In this document: positions 17,150 to 33,571 of the stretch, piece by piece
Numbering within the stretch: the stretch's first letter is position 1
Layout of the letters: each line of letters starts with the position of its first letter
Assembly (NCBI GenBank): GCA_021803465.1
Contig: JAJZLL010000025.1
Location: 1 to 52,548 of the forward strand
DNA from: a bacterium
Lineage (GTDB): Bacteria > Chloroflexota > Dormibacteria > Aeolococcales > Aeolococcaceae
Length of the DNA: 52,548 bases
Reading direction: 5' to 3'
Position numbers and translations under genes: made by a program
Notes under the pieces: model-generated
Database searches by the model: none
What the model saw: the letters and a program-made list of their open reading frames with translations, nothing else
Told to the model about the DNA's origin: nothing

Positions 17150-17446
17150 ATGAAGCTTCGTCCTCTTGCAGATCGCGTAGTAGTCAAGCCTGTCGAGCGG
17201 GAGGAGACCACGAAGAGTGGTATCGTTCTTCCGGATACTGCCAAAGAGAAGCCACAGGAAGGCATGGTGGAAGCAGTAGGCAATGGCCGGTTCAATGAGC
17301 AGACAGGAGCCCGTGTGGCTCTCGATGTGAAGGTTGGCGACCGTGTCATGTATGCAAAGTATGCGGGCAGTGAAGTGAAGATCGACGACAAGGAGTATCT
17401 CATCCTCTCGGAGCGTGACATTCTCGCAGTCGTTGATGCCAATTAG
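17150..17446 (+). CDS. groES: Co-chaperonin GroES
   Basis: The 98-residue protein is full length. It opens [19 protein letters not shown], has the mobile-loop segment [17 protein letters not shown], the VEAVGNGR turn, and [20 protein letters not shown]. It caps the GroEL ring and forms the folding chamber. The ATG has GGAGGA with a 9-nt spacer. CIRCE controls the promoter and a strong terminator follows the stop. No groEL gene follows, so the chaperonin partner must be encoded elsewhere. Confidence 0.97.
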   Translation: MKLRPLADRVVVKPVEREETTKSGIVLPDTAKEKPQEGMVEAVGNGRFNEQTGARVALDVKVGDRVMYAKYAGSEVKIDDKEYLILSERDILAVVDAN

Positions 17447-17462
17447 GCCATCAGGCGAATCC

Positions 17463-17493
17463 AAAGGGGAGGACAGCTGTCCTCCCCTTTTTT
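17463..17493 (+). terminator. Strong intrinsic terminator after groES
   Basis: A perfect 13-bp inverted repeat (AAAGGGGAGGACA / TGTCCTCCCCTTT) with an AGCT centre ends in a run of six T. It lies 17 nt after the groES stop and isolates it from pcrA. Confidence 0.92.
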
Positions 17494-17531
17494 GCATTCC
17501 AGTAGAGCCCTCGGCACTTCCGGCAAATCCG

Positions 17532-17537
17532 TACAAT
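17532..17537 (+). promoter_or_regulatory. -10-like TACAAT before pcrA
   Basis: TACAAT lies 9 nt before the pcrA ATG, which lacks a Shine-Dalgarno sequence. The mRNA may be leaderless or have a leader of a few bases. No clear -35. Confidence 0.4.
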
Positions 17538-17546
17538 GGATAGGGT

Positions 17547-23786
<6,240 letters not shown>

Positions 23787-23807
23787 AGGAGCATTGCCTC
23801 TCGCACC

Positions 23808-24677
23808 ATGGGTAATTCACAGACGATTGTCATAACGGGAATGCCAGGAATCGACTACGAATCGATCGCATCAGTCCTTGCTGCCTACGAGGCAACAGTG
23901 CACATAACGCGTACCCTTGCTGATGCTGAACGTGCCCTCGATGCATCAGGAAGGGGAGCAACCTACATTCTTGCCATGCCAGATCCCCATCTTGCCATTG
24001 GCGCACTCCGTGCTCCAGCACATGACTCCTTCCACATACTGTTTCTCGATGCACGTGATGAGCAGCTTGCAACATGGTTAGGGGAGCAGTCCGAAATGGA
24101 AAGCGATGCTGCGCTCACCTATGTGGCTGGTGCCCGTGAGCAGCTGCAGCGGCTCAGGAAGTATGCGGCTTCCGTACTCGACTTGAGCACTCTCACCCGT
24201 GAGGCTGTCGAGCACAGGATCCAGTCCATGATCCAGCTGACTGGCATACCCGAGTCGGAAAGACCGTGCATTCGCCTCCAGTCATTCGGATTCAAGTATG
24301 GCATGCCTACAGATGCGCACATGGTCTTTGATGCACGTGTGCTTCCAAATCCGTTCTGGAACGAGAAGCTCCGCAGTGGTACGGGTGAGGACGAGGCGGT
24401 GTACCACTACGTTGTCGATGCTCAGGACACGCAGCATTTCCTCGAACATGTTGTGCAGTGGGTGGAATGGACCCTCCCGCTCTATGCGAAGAGAAAGCAG
24501 CATGAACTTCAGATCGCAGTTGGCTGCACGGGAGGGCAGCATCGTTCCGTGGCAGTGGTCATTGCGCTTGCTGTGGAGCTCAGGGAGCTTGGCTTTCCTG
24601 TTGAGTTTCTCCACAGGGACCTGTACAAGAAATCAGATGAGGACCTTCCTCCCCCCACAATCATCGAGAATGCCTGA
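23808..24677 (+). CDS. RapZ/YvcJ-family protein with a degenerate P-loop
   Basis: The 289-residue protein aligns with RapZ/YvcJ over its length. The C-terminal domain is intact, with SFGFKYGMPTDAHMVFDAR, LPNPFWNEKLRSGTG, and AVGCTGGQHRSVAVVIAL, the region that binds RNA or amino-sugar phosphate in RapZ. The N-terminal kinase-like domain keeps ITGMPG and ILFLDARDEQL, but the P-loop GxSGxGKS is replaced by GMPGIDYES, so the Lys and Ser/Thr needed for nucleotide phosphates are absent. It probably cannot hydrolyse ATP or GTP. It follows uvrC by 21 nt. In Actinobacteria yvcK and whiA normally come next; here gap follows. Confidence 0.88.
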   Translation: MGNSQTIVITGMPGIDYESIASVLAAYEATVHITRTLADAERALDASGRGATYILAMPDPHLAIGALRAPAHDSFHILFLDARDEQLATWLGEQSEMESDAALTYVAGAREQLQRLRKYAASVLDLSTLTREAVEHRIQSMIQLTGIPESERPCIRLQSFGFKYGMPTDAHMVFDARVLPNPFWNEKLRSGTGEDEAVYHYVVDAQDTQHFLEHVVQWVEWTLPLYAKRKQHELQIAVGCTGGQHRSVAVVIALAVELRELGFPVEFLHRDLYKKSDEDLPPPTIIENA

Positions 24678-24699
24678 GCCTTGCTGGCAGGGCCCTTTT
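24678..24699 (+). terminator. Possible weak intrinsic terminator after the rapZ-like gene
   Basis: GCCTTGC and GCAGGGC can pair over 7 positions (one wobble) around a minimal loop, followed by CCTTTTC. It begins right after the stop codon. The stem is short and the loop tight, so efficiency is doubtful. Confidence 0.4.
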
Positions 24700-24764
24700 C
24701 AGGTGCGATGCTTTGAGGGAACATGATACTGTCAGGGTGACCTGTACTGCACGCAGGGGAGTAA

Positions 24765-27005
<2,241 letters not shown>

Positions 27006-27009
<4 letters not shown>

Positions 27010-27797
27010 CTGCAGCTGGCCTCCGTCCAGTTGTTGCTGCGAACTGGAAGATGCATACGACTGTAGAGGAGGGGTGTCTGCTTGCTCGCGATGTCTGCGA
27101 ACGCGCTGACAAGCATCCGGATATCGATGTCGTGCTCTTTCCTCCATTCGTCCATCTGTGGCCAGTGGCTGACATGCTCGGCGCCACTGATGTCGAGCTT
27201 GGTGCACAGAACATGCACTGGGAAACCTCAGGCGCTTTCACGGGCGAGATTTCCGCTTCCATGATTGCGCCTGTGTGCAGGTATGTGCTGCTCGGGCATT
27301 CGGAACGGCGCCATGTCTTCCATGAGACTGATGACATGATTGCACGGAAGGTCCGCACTGCTGTTGCTGCAGGACTGCGCATCATGCTCGCCATTGGAGA
27401 GACCGAGCAGGAGCGCAGGAATGGGGAAACGATTGCTGTTCTCACAAGGCAGCTCTCCACTGCGCTGCCAGTTGACCTCCCGTCACTCACCCAGGAAGGC
27501 ATTGTCATTGCGTACGAGCCAGTGTGGGCAATTGGAACAGGAGTCACACCAACGCCCGATGATGCGGAACGTGTCAGTGCTGCGATCTCCCTCTGGTGCG
27601 CAGACAGGTTCGCATGCCAACCAGAAGCAGTGAAAGTGGTGTATGGAGGAAGCGTGACTGCGGAAAATGCCGTATCATTTGTGCGTCAACCCTCCATCTC
27701 CGGAGCGCTAGTTGGGGGTGCCAGCCTCCGCATCGATGAGTTTGACGCGATCATGCATGCAGCACAGGAATCACGAACATTGAGGGAGGTGCCATGA
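27006..27797 (+). CDS. tpiA: Triosephosphate isomerase
   Basis: This 263-residue TIM-barrel enzyme interconverts dihydroxyacetone phosphate and glyceraldehyde-3-phosphate. Catalytic features are VAANWKMH (Asn and Lys), LLGHSERRH (electrophilic His), AYEPVWAIGTG (base Glu and lid loop), and YGGSVTAEN with GALVGGASL for phosphate binding. The GTG start overlaps the pgk stop by 4 nt, and its own stop overlaps the gpmI ATG by 4 nt. Such a chain of overlaps ensures balanced synthesis. Confidence 0.97.
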
Positions 27798-29362
27798 GCA
27801 GGCCGACAGCACTCATCATCCTTGATGGGTGGGGCATCCGTGATGAGCGCCGGGGCAATGCCATTCGGCGTGCGAAGACACCGAACATCGATGCGCTATT
27901 GGCGCATTGGCCGAATGCGACACTCAGTGCAAGCGGTGAGGCAGTGGGACTTCCTGTGGGCCAGCAGGGAAATTCCGAGGTTGGTCATCTCACCATTGGC
28001 TCGGGCCGTGTCATCTATCAGCCCCTCACACGCATCACAAAGAGCATTGAGAATGAGTCATTCTTCGCGAATCCTGTTCTTGTGAATGCCATGGATCGTG
28101 GACGTGCTGGCACAGCAACTGTGCACTGCATCGGCCTCCTTTCAGCAGGTGGGGTACACAGCCACACACGCCACGCACTCGCGCTTGCTGAACTCGCAAA
28201 GCGGCGTGGCATTGAGCGGCTTGCATTCCACTGCTTCCTTGATGGAAGGGACACTCCCCCGACAAGTGGACTTGAGGAAGTGCTCTCCTTCCAGGATGCG
28301 CTGGAAGACATTGGTGTTGGCCGCATTGCCTCAATTGGGGGACGGTACTTCGCCATGGACCGTGACAGGCGGTGGGGGCGGGTGGAAGAGGCATACAACG
28401 TGCTTGTGGGCAATGAGGGAGCATGCATTGCCGATATCGAAGAGTACATTTCCAACTGCTATGACGACTCCATCACGGACGAGTTCATCCGTCCAGCGAG
28501 TGTCGCACCGTCCGTGAGTGAGCGGACAGTCATCCGTCCGGGTGATGTCATCATCTGCTTCAACTTCCGTCCTGACCGCATGCGCCAGCTTGTCCATGCC
28601 TTCATTGACGAGGAGTTCTCGAAGTTCTACAGGGGAGACAGGATCGAGCCACTCCAGATCGTGACATTCGCCATGTATGATGAGCAGTTCCACCTTCCAG
28701 TCGCGTTTCCTGCTGAAGAGGTGCGGCACACGATTGCTGAAGTAGTGAGCGCTCACCATCTCACCCAGTTCCATGTTGCGGAAACCGAGAAGTATGCGCA
28801 TGTCACGTATTTCATCAATGGAGGAAGGGAACAGCCGTTTCCTGGTGAGGACAGGCTCCTTGTGCCTTCTCCCAAGGTCCCCACGTATGACCGGTTTCCG
28901 GAAATGAGCGCGTTTCCCATCACCAATGCTGTTGTGGACCGCATCGAACATCACGATGATGCGCTCGTTGTCGTGAACTTCGCGAATGCTGACATGGTTG
29001 GACACACAGGTGACCTCAAGGCGACAGTAGTCGCAGTGGAGGAAGTCGACACATGTCTTGGCCGGATCGTCAAGGCACTGGAAAGAAAGGGCGGGACACT
29101 TGTCCTCACTGCGGATCACGGGAATGCGGAGATCATGATCGATCCTGAAACGAACGCTCCTCGCACATCGCATACGACCAGTCCAGTGCCACTCGTTGTG
29201 GCAGGATTGCGGAACATCACGCTGAGATCCGGTGGAGCGCTTGCGGATGTGGCTCCAACCTGTCTTGATGCGCTCGGTCTTCCTGTTCCTCCAGAGATGA
29301 CTGGACATTCCATGATTGTCAGGGCGAATCCTGCTCCGGCAGCTGTTCCTGCTGCTCCGTAA
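27794..29362 (+). CDS. gpmI: 2,3-bisphosphoglycerate-independent phosphoglycerate mutase
   Basis: The 522-residue manganese-dependent enzyme interconverts 3- and 2-phosphoglycerate. It has the metal-binding start ALIILDGWGIRDE, the phosphoserine site QQGNSEVGHLTIG, SAGGVHSH, LDGRDTPP, GGRYFAMDRDRRW, NFRPDRMRQL and the second metal site TADHGNAEIM. The ATG overlaps tpiA by 4 nt. Its presence directly behind tpiA completes four consecutive lower-glycolysis steps in one unit. Confidence 0.97.
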   Translation: MSRPTALIILDGWGIRDERRGNAIRRAKTPNIDALLAHWPNATLSASGEAVGLPVGQQGNSEVGHLTIGSGRVIYQPLTRITKSIENESFFANPVLVNAMDRGRAGTATVHCIGLLSAGGVHSHTRHALALAELAKRRGIERLAFHCFLDGRDTPPTSGLEEVLSFQDALEDIGVGRIASIGGRYFAMDRDRRWGRVEEAYNVLVGNEGACIADIEEYISNCYDDSITDEFIRPASVAPSVSERTVIRPGDVIICFNFRPDRMRQLVHAFIDEEFSKFYRGDRIEPLQIVTFAMYDEQFHLPVAFPAEEVRHTIAEVVSAHHLTQFHVAETEKYAHVTYFINGGREQPFPGEDRLLVPSPKVPTYDRFPEMSAFPITNAVVDRIEHHDDALVVVNFANADMVGHTGDLKATVVAVEEVDTCLGRIVKALERKGGTLVLTADHGNAEIMIDPETNAPRTSHTTSPVPLVVAGLRNITLRSGGALADVAPTCLDALGLPVPPEMTGHSMIVRANPAPAAVPAAP

Positions 29363-29378
29363 GAAACGTCAAACGCGC

Positions 29379-29384
29379 TATACT
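29379..29384 (+). promoter_or_regulatory. -10 element TATACT before secG
   Basis: A consensus-like TATACT lies 16 nt after the gpmI stop and 35 nt before the secG start. It would give secG and the tRNA a promoter independent of the glycolytic genes. No good -35. Confidence 0.45.
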
Positions 29385-29419
29385 ACACTCTTGATTCCAG
29401 TCACTGTGGAGATCTCAAT

Positions 29420-29647
29420 ATGGCCATTCTCGACGGAGTACAGATCGCACTTGCAGTGCTCGTGTGCCTCGGGATACTGCTGCAGACCCCCAATGCTGCT
29501 GGCATGGGTGGAACGTTTGGAGGAAGTTCCTCTGGAGGCGGATACCGCCGGCGTCGTGGACTGGAAAGCACCCTTCTGAGACTCACAGTCGTGTTCACTG
29601 TGCTCTTTGGCGCCATCTCTCTCGCAGTTGTTGCACTGCAGGGATAG
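29420..29647 (+). CDS. secG: Preprotein translocase subunit SecG
   Basis: The 75-residue protein has two transmembrane helices (LDGVQIALAVLVCLGILLQ and LLRLTVVFTVLFGAISLAVV). They are joined by the Gly-rich loop AAGMGGTFGGSSSGGGYRRR typical of SecG, which assists SecYEG during protein export. GGAG lies upstream of the ATG. Position after the tpi/gpm genes and before a leucine tRNA is a conserved arrangement in many Gram-positive bacteria. Confidence 0.95.
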   Translation: MAILDGVQIALAVLVCLGILLQTPNAAGMGGTFGGSSSGGGYRRRRGLESTLLRLTVVFTVLFGAISLAVVALQG

Positions 29648-29668
29648 CATGGGCAACACAGGCATCCA

Positions 29669-29755
29669 GCCGGGATGGTGGAACTGGTAGACACGCAGCG
29701 TTCAGGGCGCTGTAAGCGCAAGCTTGTAAGGGTTCGATTCCCTTTCCCGGCACCA
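29669..29755 (+). tRNA. tRNA-Leu, anticodon CAG
   Basis: The acceptor arms GCCGGGA and TCCCGGC pair perfectly, followed by discriminator A and an encoded CCA. The D-arm region TGGTGGAACTGGTAGACACGC is typical of tRNA-Leu. The anticodon stem CAGCG / CGCTG encloses the loop TTCAGGG, giving anticodon CAG (reads CUG). A class II variable arm (TAAGCGCAAGCTTGT) and the T-loop GTTCGATTC follow. Confidence 0.96.
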
Positions 29756-29756
29756 T

Positions 29757-29781
29757 TTCCTCTCCACTAGGGGGAGAGGAA
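29757..29781. terminator. Hairpin between tRNA-Leu and the converging lipoprotein gene
   Basis: TTCCTCTCC and GGAGAGGAA form a perfect 9-bp stem around a 7-nt loop. There is no T-run on either side, so it may act as a weak bidirectional stop or a processing signal. The stop codon of the minus-strand lipoprotein gene lies in the loop. Confidence 0.4.
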
Positions 29782-30399
29782 GGAGATTCCTGACTTCACT
29801 GGAGAGACGCTGACTGTGGTGCTGCACAACGTTGCCGGAAATGGCACAAGAAGCGTTCCATTTCCTGAGGGGGGGGATATCACAAGTTTTGCGATCTGCA
29901 CGCAGGCTGCGTTCCCTACGGGACTGTCCGTATATGCCAGAACAAATGCGCCTTCCCCATGGGGAGGAAGATCCGCAATGAGGGGAAAGGCACCGTAGAT
30001 TGCGAACGGTGACAGTGGACCAGCCGTGCTGTTCTCCTGCAGCTGGACGTCCGCGCCAGCTGCGCTGATGGCGGCTATCTTGGGATAGCCCGAAATGGAG
30101 CAGCCTTCACCTGTGGTGTTTGTGAGGCTCACTGCAGCATAGATGGTTCCCGCAGCTCCACTCTTGTCGAGAATGGAAGCTTCCAGCTGTGGAGTTGTGC
30201 ATGATGCCGATTGTGTGGGTGATGCCTGAGGCTGGAGGAGTGGTGCGGAGGATGGGGATGGTGCCTTCGTGTGGGTACGGAGTGGAGTTGGTGCTGGAGA
30301 GTGATGGAGCGTGCTCGTGGGGGTAGTACTGCAGGAGCTTGCAGCAAGCACCATTCCCAGGATGCAGGGCGCAGTCAGCAGGAGTAGCCGACTCTTCAC
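29767..30399 (-). CDS. DUF4232-like lipoprotein
   Basis: The start is set at a GTG 4 nt after the msrA stop, because from there the protein opens VKSRLLLLTAPCILGMVL, a lipoprotein signal peptide with the lipidated Cys at position 23 (LAASSC). Longer readings inside msrA lack this logic. A Pro/Thr/Ser linker leads to a domain with two outer Cys, NTTGEGCSISGYPKIAAI, and a C-terminal PFPATLCSTTVSVSP. This is the pattern of DUF4232, an actinobacterial extracytoplasmic domain of unknown function. The product has 210 residues. It is probably cotranscribed with msrA. Confidence 0.82.
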   Translation of the reverse strand: MKSRLLLLTAPCILGMVLAASSCSTTPTSTLHHSPAPTPLRTHTKAPSPSSAPLLQPQASPTQSASCTTPQLEASILDKSGAAGTIYAAVSLTNTTGEGCSISGYPKIAAISAAGADVQLQENSTAGPLSPFAIYGAFPLIADLPPHGEGAFVLAYTDSPVGNAACVQIAKLVISPPSGNGTLLVPFPATLCSTTVSVSPVKSGISFLSP

Positions 30400-30403
30400 A
30401 CGG

Positions 30404-31072
30404 TCAGTGGGAGTCACTGTGGGAGATGCCTGTTCCAATGGGGCAGGAGATGCCTGTTCCACCGTGTCCGCAGTAGCCATCCGGATGGGTGTGAAGATAC
30501 TGCTGATGGTACGCCTCAGCATAGTAGAATGTGGAAAGCGGAGCAATGGCAGTGGTGATGTCCCCATACCCGTGGGAATGCAGAGTGGCTGCGTACGTGT
30601 CGCACATGCGGTGGGCTTCCTCAGCCTGTCGTGAGGATGTCGTGAGAATGATGCTCCGGTACTGGGTGCCGGTGTCATTGCCCTGGCGCATGCCCTGGGT
30701 AGGGTCATGTCCCTCGAAGAATTGCTGGAGGAGTGATGCGTAGCCAATCACTGCGGGATCGAAATCGATGAGGACGACCTCCGCATGGCCAGTCATTCCC
30801 GTGCAGACTTCCTCATATGTGGGATTCGGCGTATATCCGCCTGCATAGCCGACAGCGGTTGTGCCAACTCCAGAGAGTGACCAGAACTGCTTCTCTGCAC
30901 CCCAGAAGCATCCCATGCCAAAGTATGCCTGCTCATGTCCCTCGGGAAACGGGGGAAGGAGGAGTGTTCCCAGCACGTGGTGCATACCTGTCGAAAGGAT
31001 GGGCGTCTCACGCCCTGGGAGCGCCTTTGCGGGGTCGGGAAGAGCAGCAGGCCGGAAGGAGAATAGTCCCAT
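30404..31072 (-). CDS. msrA: Peptide methionine sulfoxide reductase MsrA
   Basis: This 222-residue enzyme reduces the S-form of methionine sulfoxide in proteins. The catalytic Cys is in YFGMGCFWGAEKQFW. VGYAGGYTPNPTYEEVCTG, GHAEVVLIDFDP and YRSIILTTS follow, and the tail carries resolving Cys in HPDGYCGHGGTGISC. The reading frame stays open far upstream, but the ATG MGLFSF was chosen because TATTCT lies exactly 6 nt before it and the N-terminal length fits. An N-terminal extension of about 45 residues precedes the catalytic motif. Confidence 0.95.
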   Translation of the reverse strand: MGLFSFRPAALPDPAKALPGRETPILSTGMHHVLGTLLLPPFPEGHEQAYFGMGCFWGAEKQFWSLSGVGTTAVGYAGGYTPNPTYEEVCTGMTGHAEVVLIDFDPAVIGYASLLQQFFEGHDPTQGMRQGNDTGTQYRSIILTTSSRQAEEAHRMCDTYAATLHSHGYGDITTAIAPLSTFYYAEAYHQQYLHTHPDGYCGHGGTGISCPIGTGISHSDSH

Positions 31073-31078
31073 GCGTTC

Positions 31079-31084
31079 AGAATA
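31079..31084 (-). promoter_or_regulatory. -10 hexamer of a probable leaderless msrA promoter
   Basis: On the minus strand TATTCT is followed by GAACGC and the msrA ATG, with no Shine-Dalgarno sequence. The spacing matches the other leaderless candidates. No good -35. Confidence 0.5.
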
Positions 31085-31206
31085 CCATGGCCAGGTTTTG
31101 CGCGAAGTGGCAGCGCTGAGTACCAGCGTGGCGCAGTGAATATGCAGTGGATTCGAGTGTAGGAGGTAGTGGAGAAACTGTCTCGAAGATGTCCCTGCAC
31201 ATGTCG

Positions 31207-31212
31207 TAGACT
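31207..31212 (+). promoter_or_regulatory. -10 hexamer TAGACT before the phosphoribosyltransferase-like gene
   Basis: The same TAGACT as at 3903 lies 8 nt before the ATG at 31221 and only 2 nt before an ATG at 31215. The distance favours the second ATG as a leaderless start. Confidence 0.4.
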
Positions 31213-31220
31213 CCATGACA

Positions 31221-32966
31221 ATGGATGGGAATGCCACTGCCACAGTACTCAGGGGAGCTACACCTTCAACTCCTGAGCTTGCACAGCTCATGGGTGGCTT
31301 TGATGCCCTGCTTACTGCACTGAAGCCAGCCATACTTCGCAATGAGTTTGGTGTTGTCATTGGAGATGACACGACTGGACGCATTCCTGCCCTTCTTGTA
31401 CACAGGACGATCAATGCATGGAACAGGTCTCATGGACTTCCTGCCATACCCATTGTCTTCATCCAGGGTGCCTCGTCTGACGACCAGGTTCCCGCACTCC
31501 AAACAGCAGTGGCACAACGCAGGCACTTTCTTGACAAGAGGGATCCTTCCAAGCGCGCACTTGTTGTGACCGAGGGCATAACGACCGGCAAGTCCATTGC
31601 ACGACTCGGTCGCATACTCACCCGGGGAGGCATCCCGTTTGATGTTGCAGTTCTTGATGGCTCTCAGTTCCAGCGCAAGCATGACGCAGAGCAGTTTGTA
31701 TCCCGGAAGGAAGTGAATGCACTCATCCACAGGATGCGAAAGGCTGTCACGTGGAGTGGCTACAGTGACTGTGACCACGCCAGAAATCTCCGCGCTGCTC
31801 TTCTTAGCTGCAACATCAATCCAGCTTCCCTGGCCGGATTTCGAGAGAAACTGGAATCTGGGAGCCTCACGGACAGTGAGTTCCTCGAAACCGCTGAAAG
31901 CTGGATGCAGGAGCCAAATCTCATGGGTCACCCGCCTCAAGAACAGCTTGAACTTGTCGAGGATGTCTTCCTTGCTGGCAACGCCAAGCGTGCTGGCAAG
32001 AAGGAGTGGAACACCTTGATCGCATTTTTGAAGCAGCACGACTTCCACAACCGCGAGTTCCGCTTCTTCCGAGAAACGCTCACCTTGGAACACATGCAAC
32101 CTAACGGTACAAATTCAAGTTTTGCGCTTGCAAAGTTGAAGAGAGACGCATCTCCCAGAATGACGACTTCAGGCAAGTCTGGACGTGATGTCGATGAATT
32201 CGGATGGCCTTGTGCAGCCCGGCTGTACAAAGGCAATGTCAATGCGGGACCGATTCGGGACCGACAGGATCTCACAGGACTGTCCCAAGGGAAGTTCACT
32301 GATACTCCCCTGTACGGAGGAACTAAAGGGGAGCGAGACCTGCTTCGCACTGTGCGTATGGATATCCATGCAGCTGCCAGTTGGGAGGAGTTTCGGCTGC
32401 AGTTCGCATCCACTTCTGTTCCTGCAGTGCTTCCTGCAGTCCATGATCTCATCACACAGCTGGGAGAGAAACTGGTGGATGGCACGTACTCGTTCCTCAT
32501 TGTCCGGGCATCACGTGTGGATCCCGCAGGGGAACTCATTGCTTCCGCAGTGAACACTGCTCGTGTGGCGCGAGGCGAAAAGCGGCTCCCCATCATCCGC
32601 TGTGATGCGGCTGCAACTCCTCATGCACTGCACCAGATTGAGGAGTTCATGCGCCAGTCCGGGAAGCTGAAACGGCTCCCTCGCGGATCCCGGGGACTTG
32701 TCCTGTGCTCCGACGAGAGGGCACTTGTGACTGCAGAATCGATACTTGAGCGTGTACATGATGCTGGCTTTGCTGCTGATGTAGCCTGCCCGGAGCACCT
32801 GGAGAGTGACTATGTCGCTTGGTGCGAGACGGAGGGAATGTGGCGTCCAGGCACGCGTCTCTTTACGGGAAGCGCACGAACCGTGGCTGACAGAAGTGAG
32901 CCTGCAAGTCGCATGCGCAAGGACATTCGTGCCATCTCGCCTAGTCTGTCATCGTGCTTTGGATGA
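31221..32966 (+). CDS. Protein with two phosphoribosyltransferase-like halves
   Basis: The 581-residue product has no exact family known to me. The N-terminal half has GVVIGDDTTGRIPALLVHR and then RALVVTEGITTGKSIARLG, which match a type I phosphoribosyltransferase core ending in a PRPP-loop-like segment around residues 115-125. The C-terminal half repeats the plan: SFLIVRASRVDPAGELIASA, then RGLVLCSDERALVTAESILE, but without the Thr/Gly of the PRPP loop. The second copy therefore looks non-catalytic. The middle (about 190-370) is helical and charged. There is no signal peptide. Leaderless start after TAGACT is likely. Substrate unknown. Confidence 0.8.
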   Translation: MDGNATATVLRGATPSTPELAQLMGGFDALLTALKPAILRNEFGVVIGDDTTGRIPALLVHRTINAWNRSHGLPAIPIVFIQGASSDDQVPALQTAVAQRRHFLDKRDPSKRALVVTEGITTGKSIARLGRILTRGGIPFDVAVLDGSQFQRKHDAEQFVSRKEVNALIHRMRKAVTWSGYSDCDHARNLRAALLSCNINPASLAGFREKLESGSLTDSEFLETAESWMQEPNLMGHPPQEQLELVEDVFLAGNAKRAGKKEWNTLIAFLKQHDFHNREFRFFRETLTLEHMQPNGTNSSFALAKLKRDASPRMTTSGKSGRDVDEFGWPCAARLYKGNVNAGPIRDRQDLTGLSQGKFTDTPLYGGTKGERDLLRTVRMDIHAAASWEEFRLQFASTSVPAVLPAVHDLITQLGEKLVDGTYSFLIVRASRVDPAGELIASAVNTARVARGEKRLPIIRCDAAATPHALHQIEEFMRQSGKLKRLPRGSRGLVLCSDERALVTAESILERVHDAGFAADVACPEHLESDYVAWCETEGMWRPGTRLFTGSARTVADRSEPASRMRKDIRAISPSLSSCFG

Positions 32967-33091
32967 ATGCAGAGGCAAGCCATCCAATGTTCTGCAGAAT
33001 GTGCTGCCACTGAAGACGCAAGTGCACTGTCCGTGCTGTGTCTCGGTTGGAGATGTAGCGTGGGAAAAGAGGGGAATTCTGGAGGCAGAAC

Positions 33092-33571
33092 ATGACACAG
33101 CACGACTTCCTCACACGAGAGAATGTGCAGACTTCTGAGCCGTCACGGCAGCCACGGTGGTGGACACTTCGGAAATTCGAGTCCAATCTCGATACACTCC
33201 TGCGCACTGTGTGGCGTGAAGCGCCAGACGACTTCCCCCTGCCAGCAGGCATGAGCATTCATGATGTGTACGGCACAACAGTGGGTGTGATAGAGCACGG
33301 TCCATTTCATATCACATGGAGCTATGACCTTCATGGGGGCTTCACATACAAGTCCAGGGTCGACACAATCATGGCAGACATGAAGGATGGTTCCGTTGTC
33401 ACTGTGCTCGACTGCACAGAAGGTAGGTCAGAGCTTGCGAAAGACAGCCCTGCGTGGAGTGTTCTGCGCCAGTCGCTGAAGGATATGGGCAGGGAGATTG
33501 GCAACTGGAGAGGTGAGGCTCTAGCTGCACGCACTGCCAAGAGCCACGCTATCGACAGGTCCCTCAGCTAG
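33092..33571 (+). CDS. Unknown soluble protein
   Basis: The 159-residue product has no recognised family. The ATG has GGAGG with an 8-nt spacer. The N-terminus is Trp- and Arg-containing (RQPRWWTLRKFESNLDTLL); the middle is strand-rich (GVIEHGPFHITWSYDLHGGF). There is no signal peptide. It converges on rarA and overlaps it by 8 nt. The stretch encoding DTLLRTVWREA is unexpectedly similar to the DNA in front of recA. Confidence 0.7.
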   Translation: MTQHDFLTRENVQTSEPSRQPRWWTLRKFESNLDTLLRTVWREAPDDFPLPAGMSIHDVYGTTVGVIEHGPFHITWSYDLHGGFTYKSRVDTIMADMKDGSVVTVLDCTEGRSELAKDSPAWSVLRQSLKDMGREIGNWRGEALAARTAKSHAIDRSLS

